From assembly GCF_030577135.1 (NCBI RefSeq), contig NZ_JAUIRR010000002.1:62001-126000 (forward strand): DNA of 64,000 bases. The letters run 5' to 3'. The notes beneath the pieces were generated by a model. The model did no database searches, was not told the DNA's origin, and saw only the letters and a list, made by a program, of their open reading frames with translations. Made by a program: the position numbers and the translations under genes. Below, one piece after another: positions 8,187-18,331 of the stretch (position 1 is its first letter; each line of letters opens with the position of its first letter). Origin of the DNA: Sulfurimonas sp. hsl 1-7. GTDB lineage: Bacteria; Campylobacterota; Campylobacteria; Campylobacterales; Sulfurimonadaceae.

Positions 8187-10189
8187 TGAAATTAAAGTCG
8201 CAGCAATGGGTCTATTTTACACTTCTAATCAGCTTTGGTCTGCTGATGTACTCACTTCTTATCAGCTACAAAAATCTGCATAGAAGTAGTGCTCTTTTAA
8301 AAGACTTATCAACAGAGCAAGTAACTCTTAGTTACTATGCTAATCATCTTAACTATACCGTTAAAAAGAATCAATCGGATATTTTGCAATATCTCTCTTT
8401 ACATAACAATCTTGATCTGCTTAATATGCAAGAGTCTCAAAAAAAGATCCAAAAAGATATTAAAGAATTAAAACAACTTACATACCTCAAGCCAAACTTT
8501 TCAAAAAAACTCGAAAAAACATTGATCACAATTGAAAAAAGAGCAATTGGTTATAACCTGGTACAACAATCTCTTGTCACAGCTGTCAACTCTCACGATA
8601 CAGAAGATATTAAAGATGCTCTGATCGGCTTTGATATGATTACTAGTAAGTTCTCTCACGACATTTCAATTCTAATGGAAGAGGTAAGAACTTCACTTAC
8701 TCAGCAAATTACTATACTTCAAGAAACAAATAAACAAAACTCTTTAATTCTTGTTTTTTCATTTATTTTTGCCAGTTTTCTAATTATCATCTCAGTATAT
8801 AAATTTCACTCTGCAAATGTTAAAATCTCTAAACAACTTCAACTCAAAGAAAAAGCGCAAAACGGTTTAAAAAATGCACAAAAACAACTGCTTTTATATA
8901 ATGAAAATCTAGAGAATGAAATTACTAAAAAAACACAAGAGCTTCATAAAAAAATATATACAAACTTCTTAAGCGGTCTTCCAAATAGAAACAAACTCCT
9001 TGAAGACGGGAACGAATATAATTTTACAAAGATGGCTATTCTCAATATCGATAAATTTCAGTCTTTCAACGATGTATATGGTGAAGAGATTGGAAACGTA
9101 GCCTTAAAACAAACAGCACAGTGGCTTATAGAGCATGTTGACACTAAAGAGTACTCTTTGTACCATTTGGGTGGCGATGAGTTTGTAATAAGCTCTTTAG
9201 ATAGATATATTAACAATACAAAGTTTATAAACTACATTCAAAAACTTCTCAACGAATATAAAAACATATCTTTTCAATATGAAGATAAATCGTATCAGTT
9301 CATTATGAGTTCAGGAATTACATTCAGCGGTGAAAATAAAATGCTGGCATATGCAGATATGGCACTCAAAGATGCAAAAAAGAAAAACATCCCTTTCTCC
9401 GTATTTGAAGATGATAGAAATCTAGAACATACACATAAAGAGGATATGGAGATTCAGAAAAAACTGCTCTATGCACTCGAACATAATGGACTCACATCTT
9501 ATTTTCAGCCTATCATTCCTATTAAAGACACGACACAACCGATTAAATATGAGTCTTTAGTACGTCTTATCGATGAAGAGGGTAAAGTTATCCCACCTGT
9601 TAAGTTTTTAGATATTGCAAAGCAAAACCGTGTCTACTATAAGGTGACTAAAAAAGTTATTCATAACACATTAAGCACTATTGAGAAGTACCAAGTACCT
9701 TGTTCAATAAACCTTTCACTTACAGACATTAAAAATGAACGCACCATAAAATATCTCTATTCTGTTTTAGATGAGTTTGATTTAACGGAACTATTAACTA
9801 TAGAGCTTCTTGAAACTGAAGATTTTGATAATTATGAAGAGGTTTACTCATTTTGTATGAAAATTAGAACTTACGGGATTAAGATCGCACTTGACGACTT
9901 TGGAAGCGGATACTCCAACTTTACCCATATCCTTCATTTACCGGTTGATTATATTAAAATCGATTCATCACTTATCTCAAATATTGACAGGGATCTAAGC
10001 TCACAGATCATGGTTGAGACAATTGTTGTTTTAGCGAAAAAATTAAATGTTGAAACTATTGCAGAGTTTGTATCGTCAGAAGATATTTTAGATATGGTGA
10101 AATCTTTGGGAGTTGATTATGTGCAGGGCTTCCACATGGGGAAACCTCTGCCGATAGAGGATCAGTTAAGTATTACATCGATCGCTTGA
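8186..10189 (+). CDS. Membrane GGDEF-EAL c-di-GMP turnover protein
   Basis: 667 residues. Two membrane segments (about 9-28 and 185-205) enclose a helical periplasmic sensor domain, followed by a coiled linker, GGDEF (about 255-410) and EAL (about 430-660). The GGDEF motif is intact, but the RxxD inhibitory site is absent (TKEY in its place). In the EAL domain the signature reads ESL, while the other residues needed for phosphodiesterase activity are present: [25 protein letters not shown] and QGF. It is therefore probably a working phosphodiesterase with a possible cyclase. Coupled to the barrel and secreted-protein genes, which suggests periplasmic control of c-di-GMP. Its last 28 bases overlap the end of clpB on the other strand. 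Confidence 0.88.
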   Translation: MKLKSQQWVYFTLLISFGLLMYSLLISYKNLHRSSALLKDLSTEQVTLSYYANHLNYTVKKNQSDILQYLSLHNNLDLLNMQESQKKIQKDIKELKQLTYLKPNFSKKLEKTLITIEKRAIGYNLVQQSLVTAVNSHDTEDIKDALIGFDMITSKFSHDISILMEEVRTSLTQQITILQETNKQNSLILVFSFIFASFLIIISVYKFHSANVKISKQLQLKEKAQNGLKNAQKQLLLYNENLENEITKKTQELHKKIYTNFLSGLPNRNKLLEDGNEYNFTKMAILNIDKFQSFNDVYGEEIGNVALKQTAQWLIEHVDTKEYSLYHLGGDEFVISSLDRYINNTKFINYIQKLLNEYKNISFQYEDKSYQFIMSSGITFSGENKMLAYADMALKDAKKKNIPFSVFEDDRNLEHTHKEDMEIQKKLLYALEHNGLTSYFQPIIPIKDTTQPIKYESLVRLIDEEGKVIPPVKFLDIAKQNRVYYKVTKKVIHNTLSTIEKYQVPCSINLSLTDIKNERTIKYLYSVLDEFDLTELLTIELLETEDFDNYEEVYSFCMKIRTYGIKIALDDFGSGYSNFTHILHLPVDYIKIDSSLISNIDRDLSSQIMVETIVVLAKKLNVETIAEFVSSEDILDMVKSLGVDYVQGFHMGKPLPIEDQLSITSIA

Positions 10190-12741
10190 TCACGAACGAT
10201 AAACTCAACTTTACTTCCCTCTTTCACTTTACCTTCTAAGATAAGGTCAGCCAGTCTGTCTTCAACGATCTCGTAAAGAGCACGTTTTAAAGGTCTTGCC
10301 CCGTAAACAGGATCAAATCCCGCTTCAGCGATATACGCTTTTGCTTCATCGCTTAGAGAAAGTTCTATATCTCTGTCTTTGACTTTATTTTGAATCTCTT
10401 TAAAGAACAGGTCAACTATACCTCTAATTTGATCTTCGCCTAAAGCATTAAAGATTACTACATCATCAAGTCTGTTTAAAAACTCCGGTTTAAATGCCTG
10501 TTTCAGCTCACCCATTACCATAGATTCAAGTTCCGGAGATTCCGGATTGTTGATGATTTTATCAGATGCGATGTTTGATGTTAGAATAATAATAGTATTA
10601 CTAAAATCAACCGTTACACCTTTGTTGTCCGTTAAACGTCCGTCATCGAGTACTTGAAGCAGTACATTAAACACATCAGGATGCGCTTTTTCAACCTCGT
10701 CAAACAGAACTACCGAGTATGGTTTACGACGAACTGCTTCTGTTAGCTGTCCACCCTCTTCATACCCTACATAGCCAGGTGCTGCACCAACTAAACGGGA
10801 AACTGCATGTTTCTCCATATACTCACTCATATCGATTCTGATCATCGACTCTTCAGAGTCAAATAAGAACTTCGCTAAAGTTTTTGCAGTTTGTGTCTTA
10901 CCAACCCCTGTCGGACCTAAGAATAAAAAGCTTCCAATCGGAGAATTTGCAGAGCTAAGTCCCGCTTTATTTCTTTTAATAGCACGCGCAACTGCATGTG
11001 TTGCTTTACTCTGTCCAACAACATCACGGTTGAGTTCATCTTCAACATGTAGAATCTTCTCTTGTTCAGCCTGTAACATTTTATTTACAGGGATATGTGT
11101 CCAACGAGAAACTACAGAGGCAATAGATTCTTCATCTACAGAATTTTTCAAAAGCGTACCGCTCTCTTGCATCTGTTCCCATTGCTCATTCAGAGATTTT
11201 TCATCTTCAATAAGTTTTGGTATCTCACCGTATTCAATCTCAGCTGCTCTGTTAAAATCACTCTGTGTTTTCGCTTGGTCAGCTTCTCGGCGTTTTGCCT
11301 CAATCTCACCTTTGATCTTTGAGACTCTTTCAAAAACACCTCTCTCAGTTTCAAATTGAGATTCTAGCTTACGCAGCTCCTCTTTAACATCTGCTAACTC
11401 TTTTTCGATCTCACCTAAGCGTTTTTCATTTGATGGCGTTTTTTCCATCTTTAACGCCTCTTTTTCAACCATTAATTCACTTACTTTACGTTTTGCTGCA
11501 CTTAGCTCATGCGGTTCTGATTCGATCTGCATTTTCAGTTCAGCTGCCGCTTCATCAATTAAGTCGATCGCTTTATCCGGTAAAAATCTGTCCGCAATAT
11601 ATCTGTCACTCAAACGTGCTGCTGCAACAAGGGCACTATCTGTAATAGTTACATTATGGTGAGCCTCTAATCTCTCTTTAATTCCACGAAGAATTTGCAG
11701 TGACTGATTTACTGTCGGTTCATCTAAGTTAATCGGCAGGAAACGACGTTGCAGTGCTGCATCTTTTTCAAAATACTTTCTGTACTCTTTTAAAGTTGTT
11801 GCCCCGATAGTATGAAGTTCACCGCGAGCAAGAGCCGGTTTTAAAATGTTTGCCGCATCCATGCTTCCCTCTGATGCACCTGCTCCTACAATTGTATGGA
11901 TCTCATCGATAAAAAGAATAACATTTCCTGAACTTTTTACTTCATCAATTACCGCTTTTAATCTATCCTCAAACTCACCTCTATACTTAGCACCTGCAAC
12001 AAGTGAACTCATATCAAGAGCAATCACACGTTTATTTTGCAAAGATGTAGGAACTTCACCGTGATAAATTCTTTGTGCTAAACCTTCAACTAATGCAGTT
12101 TTACCAACCCCCGGTTCACCAAGTAACATTGGATTGTTTTTCGTTTTACGAATTAAGATCTGCATCATACGTGTGATCTCTTCATCACGTCCGATTACTG
12201 GTGAGAGTTTCCCCTCTGCCGCTTCTTTTGTAAGGTCTACTCCATACTTTGATAAAGACTCTAAAGTTTCATCAGCACTTTGTGAATCGATCTTTGCACC
12301 GCCACGAGATGCTTCTAACTCTTTTTCAAGTGCCATAACATCTAAATACTTTTTAAATAGCGTAGCGTAAGGTTCAGTTTTTAAGTTTGCTAAGATGTAT
12401 GTATCTACAGCTAAATAACTATCTCCGTTTTTCGTCATCAATCCTACACCGTTTTCAAGTGTTTGAACAAAAGAGTGTGAGAGACGGATATTCTCTTTAG
12501 ATACAGATGAAGATTTCGGAAATTTTTCAGTTAATGATTTTACATCTAACTCCATTGCTACTTTATCGATTCCCATCTTATTAAACATCTGATTTAATAC
12601 AGAATCATGGTTTGTCAATAATCCCCATAAAAAGTGTTCGGCAGTAACCTCTTGATTTTTATTGTGCAGTGCTAAAGAGAGTGCACTCTCAATCGCTTGT
12701 GTCATATTATGTGTTAGTTTCTCAAAAATATTATTACTCAT
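10162..12741 (-). CDS. clpB: ATP-dependent disaggregase ClpB
   Basis: Hsp100 chaperone that rescues aggregated proteins with DnaK. The frame opens at 12780, but the ATG at 12741 has AAGGA seven bases upstream and gives the standard N-terminus (859 aa). Order: N domain (1-140, with AEHFLWGLL), first ATPase ([13 protein letters not shown] near 205, FIDEIHT), coiled-coil middle domain (about 400-530, the feature that separates ClpB from ClpA and ClpC), second ATPase ([12 protein letters not shown] near 605, [12 protein letters not shown]) and YGARPLKR sensor 2. Two abutting palindromes sit at the promoter. In this phylum clpB is often under HspR, but I see no HAIR-type site. Confidence 0.97.
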   Translation of the reverse strand: MSNNIFEKLTHNMTQAIESALSLALHNKNQEVTAEHFLWGLLTNHDSVLNQMFNKMGIDKVAMELDVKSLTEKFPKSSSVSKENIRLSHSFVQTLENGVGLMTKNGDSYLAVDTYILANLKTEPYATLFKKYLDVMALEKELEASRGGAKIDSQSADETLESLSKYGVDLTKEAAEGKLSPVIGRDEEITRMMQILIRKTKNNPMLLGEPGVGKTALVEGLAQRIYHGEVPTSLQNKRVIALDMSSLVAGAKYRGEFEDRLKAVIDEVKSSGNVILFIDEIHTIVGAGASEGSMDAANILKPALARGELHTIGATTLKEYRKYFEKDAALQRRFLPINLDEPTVNQSLQILRGIKERLEAHHNVTITDSALVAAARLSDRYIADRFLPDKAIDLIDEAAAELKMQIESEPHELSAAKRKVSELMVEKEALKMEKTPSNEKRLGEIEKELADVKEELRKLESQFETERGVFERVSKIKGEIEAKRREADQAKTQSDFNRAAEIEYGEIPKLIEDEKSLNEQWEQMQESGTLLKNSVDEESIASVVSRWTHIPVNKMLQAEQEKILHVEDELNRDVVGQSKATHAVARAIKRNKAGLSSANSPIGSFLFLGPTGVGKTQTAKTLAKFLFDSEESMIRIDMSEYMEKHAVSRLVGAAPGYVGYEEGGQLTEAVRRKPYSVVLFDEVEKAHPDVFNVLLQVLDDGRLTDNKGVTVDFSNTIIILTSNIASDKIINNPESPELESMVMGELKQAFKPEFLNRLDDVVIFNALGEDQIRGIVDLFFKEIQNKVKDRDIELSLSDEAKAYIAEAGFDPVYGARPLKRALYEIVEDRLADLILEGKVKEGSKVEFIVRDQAIDVILN

Positions 12742-12778
12742 TTTAAATTCCTTAATAGTGTTAATCCCTTTAACGAGC

Positions 12779-12806
12779 AAACATTATATAATGTTTTGCC
12801 GGCAAA
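12779..12806 (-). promoter_or_regulatory. Two abutting palindromes at the clpB promoter
   Basis: AAACATTATATAATGTTT (12779-12796) is a perfect 18-bp palindrome containing a TATAAT -10 box in the clpB direction. TTTGCCGGCAAA (12795-12806) is a perfect 12-bp palindrome directly beside it, upstream of the box. They lie 38-65 bases before the clpB ATG, a position suited to a repressor or activator dimer. The regulator is unknown. Confidence 0.5.
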
Positions 12807-12878
12807 GATTAGGATTTTCTCTGCCTTTTAATTGTTATGGGTATAAGTGTACACCATTTTTAGAAACTGCAATGCAAC

Positions 12879-13754
12879 TTATGTAGCATTGAACTTTTTT
12901 GCATACCGTGCAAGCATTGAGGCATTACCCGTAACGCCTCCGCTATGAATATACAAAATAGACTCTGTAGTTTGTTCAAGCAGTGTCTGCCACATTTGTG
13001 GAGCATAGAGTAAGTCAAACTCAATTCCCGAGTCTTTTAGCTTATTGTAGAGTTCATAAAACTCTTTATAGAGCTTTGCAAAGTGATACTTTCTTTTTGG
13101 TTCCAATATTTTTAGATTTTTTGGAAGCTCTTCAACCAATGAAAGCATTTGCGTTTGCAGATACTCCTTATCGCCTATGCTAGGAGTTGTATATATTGTG
13201 TATTCTGGAAGAGAGAGTGCCAAGAAGAGTGCAGTAGTTCCTGTTCCTGAGGGTGTTGCCAAGCTTCTGATTTTATTTTTTTCTAACAACTCTTTTTGAG
13301 CTTTTATCTCCTTAGCTAAGACCTCTAAACCGATTTGCGCATCTTTACCGGCACCCCCTTGATCGACAATGCAGGTTTTCTCATCCATATTGATTCTCAA
13401 AGAGGCTATAAAATCTTTATATAACTCCTGATCTATCTCGATATGTTTCATTCCAAGAGTTAAAGCTTCATAATAGTTACCTACTTGATTTTCTTTTTGT
13501 GCAGCACTTAAAGGTTTCGTATAGTAGATAAACTCCCAAGACTTTTTTTGGCATAATGCAGCAATAGCAAGCATAGCATTAGACTGTGTACCGCCGTAAG
13601 AGATGAGTTTATTGTATTTTTCTTTTGGAGTTTGAAGGAGTGTGTAGAGTTTTCTGTATTTATTACCGGCAAGATGTCGATCGATAAGATCGTCACGCTT
13701 AACGAAAAACTCTCTTCCCTCTAAAGAGATTTTAGAGATAGAAGAGTGTTCCAT
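12879..13754 (-). CDS. PLP-dependent ACC deaminase / D-cysteine desulfhydrase family protein
   Basis: Fold-type II PLP enzyme of the 1-aminocyclopropane-1-carboxylate deaminase / D-cysteine desulfhydrase family. KRDDL at 19-23 and LAGNKYRKL at 28-36 match the family start, with K32 (GNK) the expected Schiff-base lysine. SYGGTQSNAMLAIA near 53 is the substrate and phosphate region, and SGTGTTALFLAL near 170 the phosphate cup. At 291 aa it is shorter than characterised members (about 330), and the C-terminal part is compact. Likely substrates are D-cysteine or related D-amino acids; the real one cannot be read from sequence. Three bases separate it from the parvulin gene upstream. Confidence 0.85.
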   Translation of the reverse strand: MEHSSISKISLEGREFFVKRDDLIDRHLAGNKYRKLYTLLQTPKEKYNKLISYGGTQSNAMLAIAALCQKKSWEFIYYTKPLSAAQKENQVGNYYEALTLGMKHIEIDQELYKDFIASLRINMDEKTCIVDQGGAGKDAQIGLEVLAKEIKAQKELLEKNKIRSLATPSGTGTTALFLALSLPEYTIYTTPSIGDKEYLQTQMLSLVEELPKNLKILEPKRKYHFAKLYKEFYELYNKLKDSGIEFDLLYAPQMWQTLLEQTTESILYIHSGGVTGNASMLARYAKKFNAT

Positions 13755-13757
13755 TAT

Positions 13758-14588
13758 TTACTTGATAACTGCTTTTTTTTGTAAAGAGTCCATTTTTTTC
13801 TTCATAGTCTCTTTGAATTTTTCCATTTTAAGACGTTGATCGATAAATGCTTTTACTTCATCGAACTTTCTTGTCATTGCAGATTTTTTATCCTCTAGAT
13901 AGATAACGTGGTAACCAAACTGTGTTTTTACAGGTTCTGTTGTTACCGTACCTTTTTTCATAGAAAATACTTTATCGTTAAATGCAGGTACCATTTGACC
14001 CTCAGTAAAGTAACCTAAATCACCACCTTTAGGCCCACTAGGTCCAGTCGATTTTGCTTTTGCTTCTGTTATGAATTTATCTTTTAGTTTTTCACCGCTT
14101 AAAGATTTTAAACCGCTAATGATTTTTTTTGCTTCATCTTCAGTAGCTACAAGGATATGACGAGCATGTACACTTTTTGGTTCGTTAAATTCTTCTTTGT
14201 TTTGTTTATAATAGCTTTTTAGCTCTTTTTCTGAGATTTTGATCTCATCTAAAAGTTTCTTTTGCCATACTTGAATAGCCAGTTCTTCTTTCATACGCTC
14301 TTCAAGCTTTTTGTATTCTTCTTTATACTCTTTAGATTTTAAGATACCGTTTTTCTTAGCATCTTCAAAAATCAGTTCTTTGCCAATAAGTTGTTGCAGT
14401 ACTTGTTGTCTGAAAGCAGCTTGTTTTTCAGGTGGAACTTGATTAAATCTTCCCTGAGTAGCTCTCATCAGCTCACTATCAACATCCTCTTGCGTAATCG
14501 CTTTACCGTTTACTGTAACTAACGTTTGTGCTGAAGCAATTGTTCCAGCAAGAAGAACAACAGAAAGTAATTTTTTTGCCTTGTTCAT
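13758..14588 (-). CDS. Periplasmic parvulin-type peptidyl-prolyl isomerase (PEB4/Cbf2-like)
   Basis: Periplasmic folding factor of 276 aa: a signal peptide (about 1-20, LLSVVLLAGTIASAQ), an N-terminal SurA-like chaperone region (about 25-125) and one parvulin domain (about 128-235) with VHARHILV, GGDLGYFTEGQMVPAF and FGYHVIYLEDKK. Size and layout match Campylobacter PEB4/Cbf2, which helps outer-membrane protein biogenesis and adhesion. The ATG is preceded by AAGGA. It is probably co-transcribed with the PLP enzyme downstream (3-base gap). Confidence 0.92.
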   Translation of the reverse strand: MNKAKKLLSVVLLAGTIASAQTLVTVNGKAITQEDVDSELMRATQGRFNQVPPEKQAAFRQQVLQQLIGKELIFEDAKKNGILKSKEYKEEYKKLEERMKEELAIQVWQKKLLDEIKISEKELKSYYKQNKEEFNEPKSVHARHILVATEDEAKKIISGLKSLSGEKLKDKFITEAKAKSTGPSGPKGGDLGYFTEGQMVPAFNDKVFSMKKGTVTTEPVKTQFGYHVIYLEDKKSAMTRKFDEVKAFIDQRLKMEKFKETMKKKMDSLQKKAVIK

Positions 14589-14656
14589 TATATATCCTTA
14601 TAACATTTTGTATATAGAAAGTGTAATGAGAATTGGATAACGAATATTAAACGAAC

Positions 14657-16627
14657 CTATACATGTACTTTTAAATATTTTTCTAAAATTAGCTCTAATT
14701 TATCACGAGTTAACGGTTTAGAGAGGTAATCATCCAGTCCTTCACTAAGGATCATCTCTCTATCACCATCCATTGATAATGCTGTCAATGCGACTATAGG
14801 TGTTTTTTTCGCACCTAAAGACATCACCGCTTTTATCTCTTTTGTTGCTACTATACCGTTCATTTGCGGCATATCTATATCCATAAATACAATATCAAAA
14901 TTATGTTTTTTATATTGCTGTACAGCCTCTAAACCGTTTGCGGCAGTCTCTACATCAATATTATACCCTTGTAATAATAGTTTTATCAGTCTTTGATTGA
15001 TCATATTATCTTCAACTACAAGAGCTGTTATATTTTCATCTTTTATAGAAAATTCTTCTTTTTTCTCTGTATGCATCTCAATATTGTTCATTGCATAAAG
15101 ATGTTTTGCCATATAACTTGGAAGGAGTGGTTTGTTGATTACATCATCTACAAGATGTGTAAGTTTTGTTTGTAGTTTTTCGTTTTCATCAAGAAGTATT
15201 GAAACCGGTACTTTTTTAAAGTATGTTCCAAGTTCGAGAATCCATGAAGAATCATTTTGGTTTGCGACAATATACAACGCATCTACATCTTCATATACAT
15301 GTTCATCCAACTGGTTTGATTTGATAACATCCAAAGCAAAAGCACGAAGATAGATAGTTAAAAAGTTTGCCTCTTCTATTTTAGATTGATCAAGCAATAA
15401 AACTTTGACTTTTTTCTTCGGCATCATTTTATAATTTTGCCCGCTAGAGTTTTTGAAGTTTAAAACAAAGTTTACATATGTACCGCTACTGTCACTTGTA
15501 ATGCGCAGGTCTGAGCCAAGAAGCTTTACAAGCCCAGATGAGAGACTCAATCCCACACCGAGTCTCTCATCGGCCTGGTTTCCTGCAGTAAAAGGTTCAT
15601 TTATAAGCGCAATTTGCTCTTCAGATATCCCTTGTCCCGTATCTTTAACACTAAATCCTATACTACAATCGCCGTTTTGCTGACGTTTTAATAGTTTTAC
15701 CTCAATGATTACCTTTCCGCCGCGCGGTGTAAACTTGATTGCATTAGATGCCAAAGCATTAAGAACCTGCATAATTTTTTTGGAATCACTGTTGAGTTCA
15801 TGTGGCAGTTTAGGATCGACAAAACTCATAACTTTGATCCCTTTTTCTTTGCCTTGTTTACAAAAACTGTATGACAGCATCTCAACTAACGGTAAAAGGT
15901 TAAAAGGTTCATTTGAAAGTTCTAATCTGCCGCTTTGCAGTTGAGCAAGGTCTAAAAGTGTCTCAATATTTGTCATCAAACTTTTTGAAGAGCGATGGAT
16001 CATACTGATAAATTCACTCTGTTGCGCATCAAGATGGGTATGTTCAAGAAGATCCACAAAACCTAAAATTCCGTTCATAGGAGTTCTAAATTCATGCCCT
16101 ATATTTGCTAAAAATTTTGTTTTGAGTTTTTCAATCTCTTTTGTTTTTTGTTCAGCTTTATAGATATCTGTCACATCTTTTAGATGAAGCACGTAAACTC
16201 TACTGTTGAGTTTTGACTGATACGCTTTTGCATCGATCATTATCACATCGGAACTGTTTTTATCAAGTATACTGACACGATAACCATCTTTTTTATATTT
16301 TCTTATATAGTCCAGCCAAGACTTATCTGATTCTGTAAAGATCTCTTCACTTTCATTTAAAAAGATATCTCTGATACTCTCATTTTCTCTATTAAAGTCT
16401 GATATATCATGATAGTTCATTTTCTTTAAAAAAGTTGTATTTGCCCCTATCCAGCCTGTTCCTTGAAGGAAGTAAAGCAACATATCATCATTTTCATCTG
16501 CAAGTTCAACAAAAAACTCTCGCCCTAAACTGGCCTCAAGTCCACCATGCAATGTTTGTGGTGCACGTACAACATCTTTTTGTTCATTTGCAGTTTTATT
16601 TGATGAAAAAATAGAGAAGAAACCCAT
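14657..16627 (-). CDS. Soluble hybrid histidine kinase with a degenerate and an intact receiver
   Basis: 656 residues without membrane segments. A PAS-like input domain (about 30-150) leads to HisKA with the phospho-histidine in HEFRTPMNGILGF (about 178), then HATPase with N-box NAIKFTPRGG and G-box DTGQGI. The C-terminal half has two receiver-like domains. The last (about 530-652) is complete: acidic pair VVEDN, acceptor DIVFMDIDMPQMNG, TALS and KP. The one before it (about 395-515) has LLLDQSK in place of the acidic pair and no acceptor aspartate (DALYIVANQND), so it looks like a pseudo-receiver. There is no HPt domain, so a separate phosphotransfer partner is expected. A Shine-Dalgarno AAAGGG precedes the ATG. 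Confidence 0.9.
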   Translation of the reverse strand: MGFFSIFSSNKTANEQKDVVRAPQTLHGGLEASLGREFFVELADENDDMLLYFLQGTGWIGANTTFLKKMNYHDISDFNRENESIRDIFLNESEEIFTESDKSWLDYIRKYKKDGYRVSILDKNSSDVIMIDAKAYQSKLNSRVYVLHLKDVTDIYKAEQKTKEIEKLKTKFLANIGHEFRTPMNGILGFVDLLEHTHLDAQQSEFISMIHRSSKSLMTNIETLLDLAQLQSGRLELSNEPFNLLPLVEMLSYSFCKQGKEKGIKVMSFVDPKLPHELNSDSKKIMQVLNALASNAIKFTPRGGKVIIEVKLLKRQQNGDCSIGFSVKDTGQGISEEQIALINEPFTAGNQADERLGVGLSLSSGLVKLLGSDLRITSDSSGTYVNFVLNFKNSSGQNYKMMPKKKVKVLLLDQSKIEEANFLTIYLRAFALDVIKSNQLDEHVYEDVDALYIVANQNDSSWILELGTYFKKVPVSILLDENEKLQTKLTHLVDDVINKPLLPSYMAKHLYAMNNIEMHTEKKEEFSIKDENITALVVEDNMINQRLIKLLLQGYNIDVETAANGLEAVQQYKKHNFDIVFMDIDMPQMNGIVATKEIKAVMSLGAKKTPIVALTALSMDGDREMILSEGLDDYLSKPLTRDKLELILEKYLKVHV

Positions 16628-16705
16628 GAGCTACCCTTTAATAAAATTAAAATTTAACATAATCCATCGATTATACCATATAAATTAATCTTAATACAAG
16701 TTTGC

Positions 16706-16711
16706 TAAAAT
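16706..16711 (+). promoter_or_regulatory. Extended -10 box directly before nth
   Basis: TGC then TAAAAT ends six bases before the nth ATG, with no Shine-Dalgarno sequence between them, which suggests a leaderless transcript. Confidence 0.45.
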
Positions 16712-16717
16712 TAGCCC

Positions 16718-17359
16718 ATGAAAAAAGCAACGAAAAAAGAGATAGCTGAGATCCACAAACGTTTTGTAGAGAGATACAGCGATGCGGTAACGGAATTAGC
16801 ATACAAAAATGCTTATGAACTGGTTGTAGCAGTAGCCCTTTCGGCACAATGTACAGATAAAAGGGTAAATGTAATCACACCTGCACTTTTTGAAAAATAC
16901 CCATCTCCAAAAGAGCTTGCACAGGCAGATATTGAAGATGTAAAAGCGCTTATTAACACTTGTTCATTTTTTAATAATAAAGCTAAAAACATTATAGAGA
17001 TGGCAAAAAGAGTTGTAGAAGTGTATGATGGCGAGATTCCAATGAATGAAAAAGAGTTACAAACTCTTGCAGGTGTTGGGCAAAAAACTGCAAATGTTGT
17101 TATGATCGAATACACGGGTGCGAATTTAATGGCGGTTGATACGCACGTTTTTCGGGTTTCACATAGACTGGGCCTTAGTGATGACAAAACACCGATCGCT
17201 ACAGAAGCTACCCTTGTTAAAAAATTTAAAAACGATCTCCATGCACTGCATCAGGGGATGGTACTTTTTGGAAGATATATCTGTCGTGCCAAAAATCCAA
17301 AGTGTGAAGAGTGTTTTTTAACGGAATTTTGTAAGACAAAGGAAACTTTTAAAGTATAG
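16718..17359 (+). CDS. nth: Endonuclease III
   Basis: Base-excision-repair DNA glycosylase / AP lyase for oxidised pyrimidines (213 aa, normal length). The helix-hairpin-helix with catalytic lysine (LAGVGQKTANVV, about 108-119), the catalytic aspartate in AVDTHVFRVSHRLGL (about 137) and the C-terminal 4Fe-4S cluster in the classic C-x6-C-x2-C-x5-C spacing (CRAKNPKCEECFLTEFC) are all present. It is divergent from the hybrid kinase and shares a 90-base spacer with it. The lipoprotein gene downstream starts 26 bases after its stop. Confidence 0.97.
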   Translation: MKKATKKEIAEIHKRFVERYSDAVTELAYKNAYELVVAVALSAQCTDKRVNVITPALFEKYPSPKELAQADIEDVKALINTCSFFNNKAKNIIEMAKRVVEVYDGEIPMNEKELQTLAGVGQKTANVVMIEYTGANLMAVDTHVFRVSHRLGLSDDKTPIATEATLVKKFKNDLHALHQGMVLFGRYICRAKNPKCEECFLTEFCKTKETFKV

Positions 17360-17385
17360 GGAATACTCTTTGCTTAGATAGATGT

Positions 17386-17607
17386 ATGAAAAAAATCACT
17401 TTAACTTTTATTTTACTACTACTCTCATTTTCCGGCTGTGTAAATAAGCACGGCATCTCGGCGAAATATTACAGTGATTGTAAAGAGTATTACGATCTGC
17501 AAGGATATTATCATAAAGAGTGTGGAGAAGATGATATTGTAACTTATGAGCAGATGAAAAATGTCATCAAGAAAAAAGAGACACCTCCAAAAGGAAATGT
17601 CTGGTAG
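17386..17607 (+). CDS. Small lipoprotein of unknown function
   Basis: 73 residues with a lipoprotein signal peptide and lipobox (LLSFSGC, cysteine at about 18). The mature part is about 55 residues with two more cysteines (SDCKEYY and HKECGED), which could pair, and several tyrosines. No family recognised. It lies 26 bases after nth, probably on the same transcript, and one base separates its stop from the cmoA stop on the other strand, with no terminator between them. Confidence 0.7.
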   Translation: MKKITLTFILLLLSFSGCVNKHGISAKYYSDCKEYYDLQGYYHKECGEDDIVTYEQMKNVIKKKETPPKGNVW

Positions 17608-17608
17608 T

Positions 17609-18316
17609 TTATTTGATCGCTATAAACGTGGCAAAGTTTGCCCAGCGAAAAACAACTTCACAATGGGTAAAGCCGTTTTCTAACGCCATTTTAATATTTT
17701 CCTCTTCACTGTAAGGAACCAGTACGTTCTCTAGAGCTTCACGTTTTTGCATGATCTCATACTCACTGTACCCCTGCTCTTTTTTAAAGTCGTAATAACA
17801 TTCGATCAGGTCTTTATTGAGTTTTGGATGGTGAGAGATCACTTTTTCACTAAAGATAAACACGCCCTCTTTTTTTAGCGAATCAGCTATCTTTTTAATG
17901 AGTTTCTCTCTTACAAGCGGTCGGATAAACTGCAATGTATAGTTACTGATAAAAGCATCTGCTTCTTTGTAATCATACTCCAGTATATCAGCAAGTTTTA
18001 CCTCTATATCTGCGCCGAATGCTTCTATCTTTCTTTTTGCACGTGCAAGCATCGCTTCAGAGTTATCTAATCCTATAAGGTTAGCTTTACACTCTAAGTC
18101 TCTGTTTATATCCAATAATAAACTTGCAGTTGAACATCCAAGATCGTACACTATACCGTTTTCACTTAGATTTTTGAGCACAAAAAACTTTGTTATTTTT
18201 TGACTCTCTTTATAAAAAGGTACACTCCGTTCCAACATATCGTCAAAAACGGCAGCAACCTCTTCATCAAACTCAAACTGTTTTTTTATAGGTTTTGTAA
18301 ATACTTGATCGTTCAT
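17609..18316 (-). CDS. cmoA: Carboxy-S-adenosyl-L-methionine synthase CmoA
   Basis: SAM-dependent fold that converts SAM and prephenate to carboxy-SAM, the donor used by CmoB for 5-oxyacetyluridine at tRNA wobble position 34. The family start ([20 protein letters not shown]) and motif I ([15 protein letters not shown], about 56-70) are clear, as is [11 protein letters not shown]. Length (235 aa) is normal. It lies 15 bases after fbaA on the same strand and is probably co-transcribed with it. cmoB is not in this window. Confidence 0.94.
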   Translation of the reverse strand: MNDQVFTKPIKKQFEFDEEVAAVFDDMLERSVPFYKESQKITKFFVLKNLSENGIVYDLGCSTASLLLDINRDLECKANLIGLDNSEAMLARAKRKIEAFGADIEVKLADILEYDYKEADAFISNYTLQFIRPLVREKLIKKIADSLKKEGVFIFSEKVISHHPKLNKDLIECYYDFKKEQGYSEYEIMQKREALENVLVPYSEEENIKMALENGFTHCEVVFRWANFATFIAIK

Positions 18317-18331
18317 AGGATTCTTTTAAAT

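Noticed and set aside
12742-12780. Longer ClpB start at 12780
   Set aside because: The 13 extra residues do not fit the family and AAGGA stands before the ATG at 12741.
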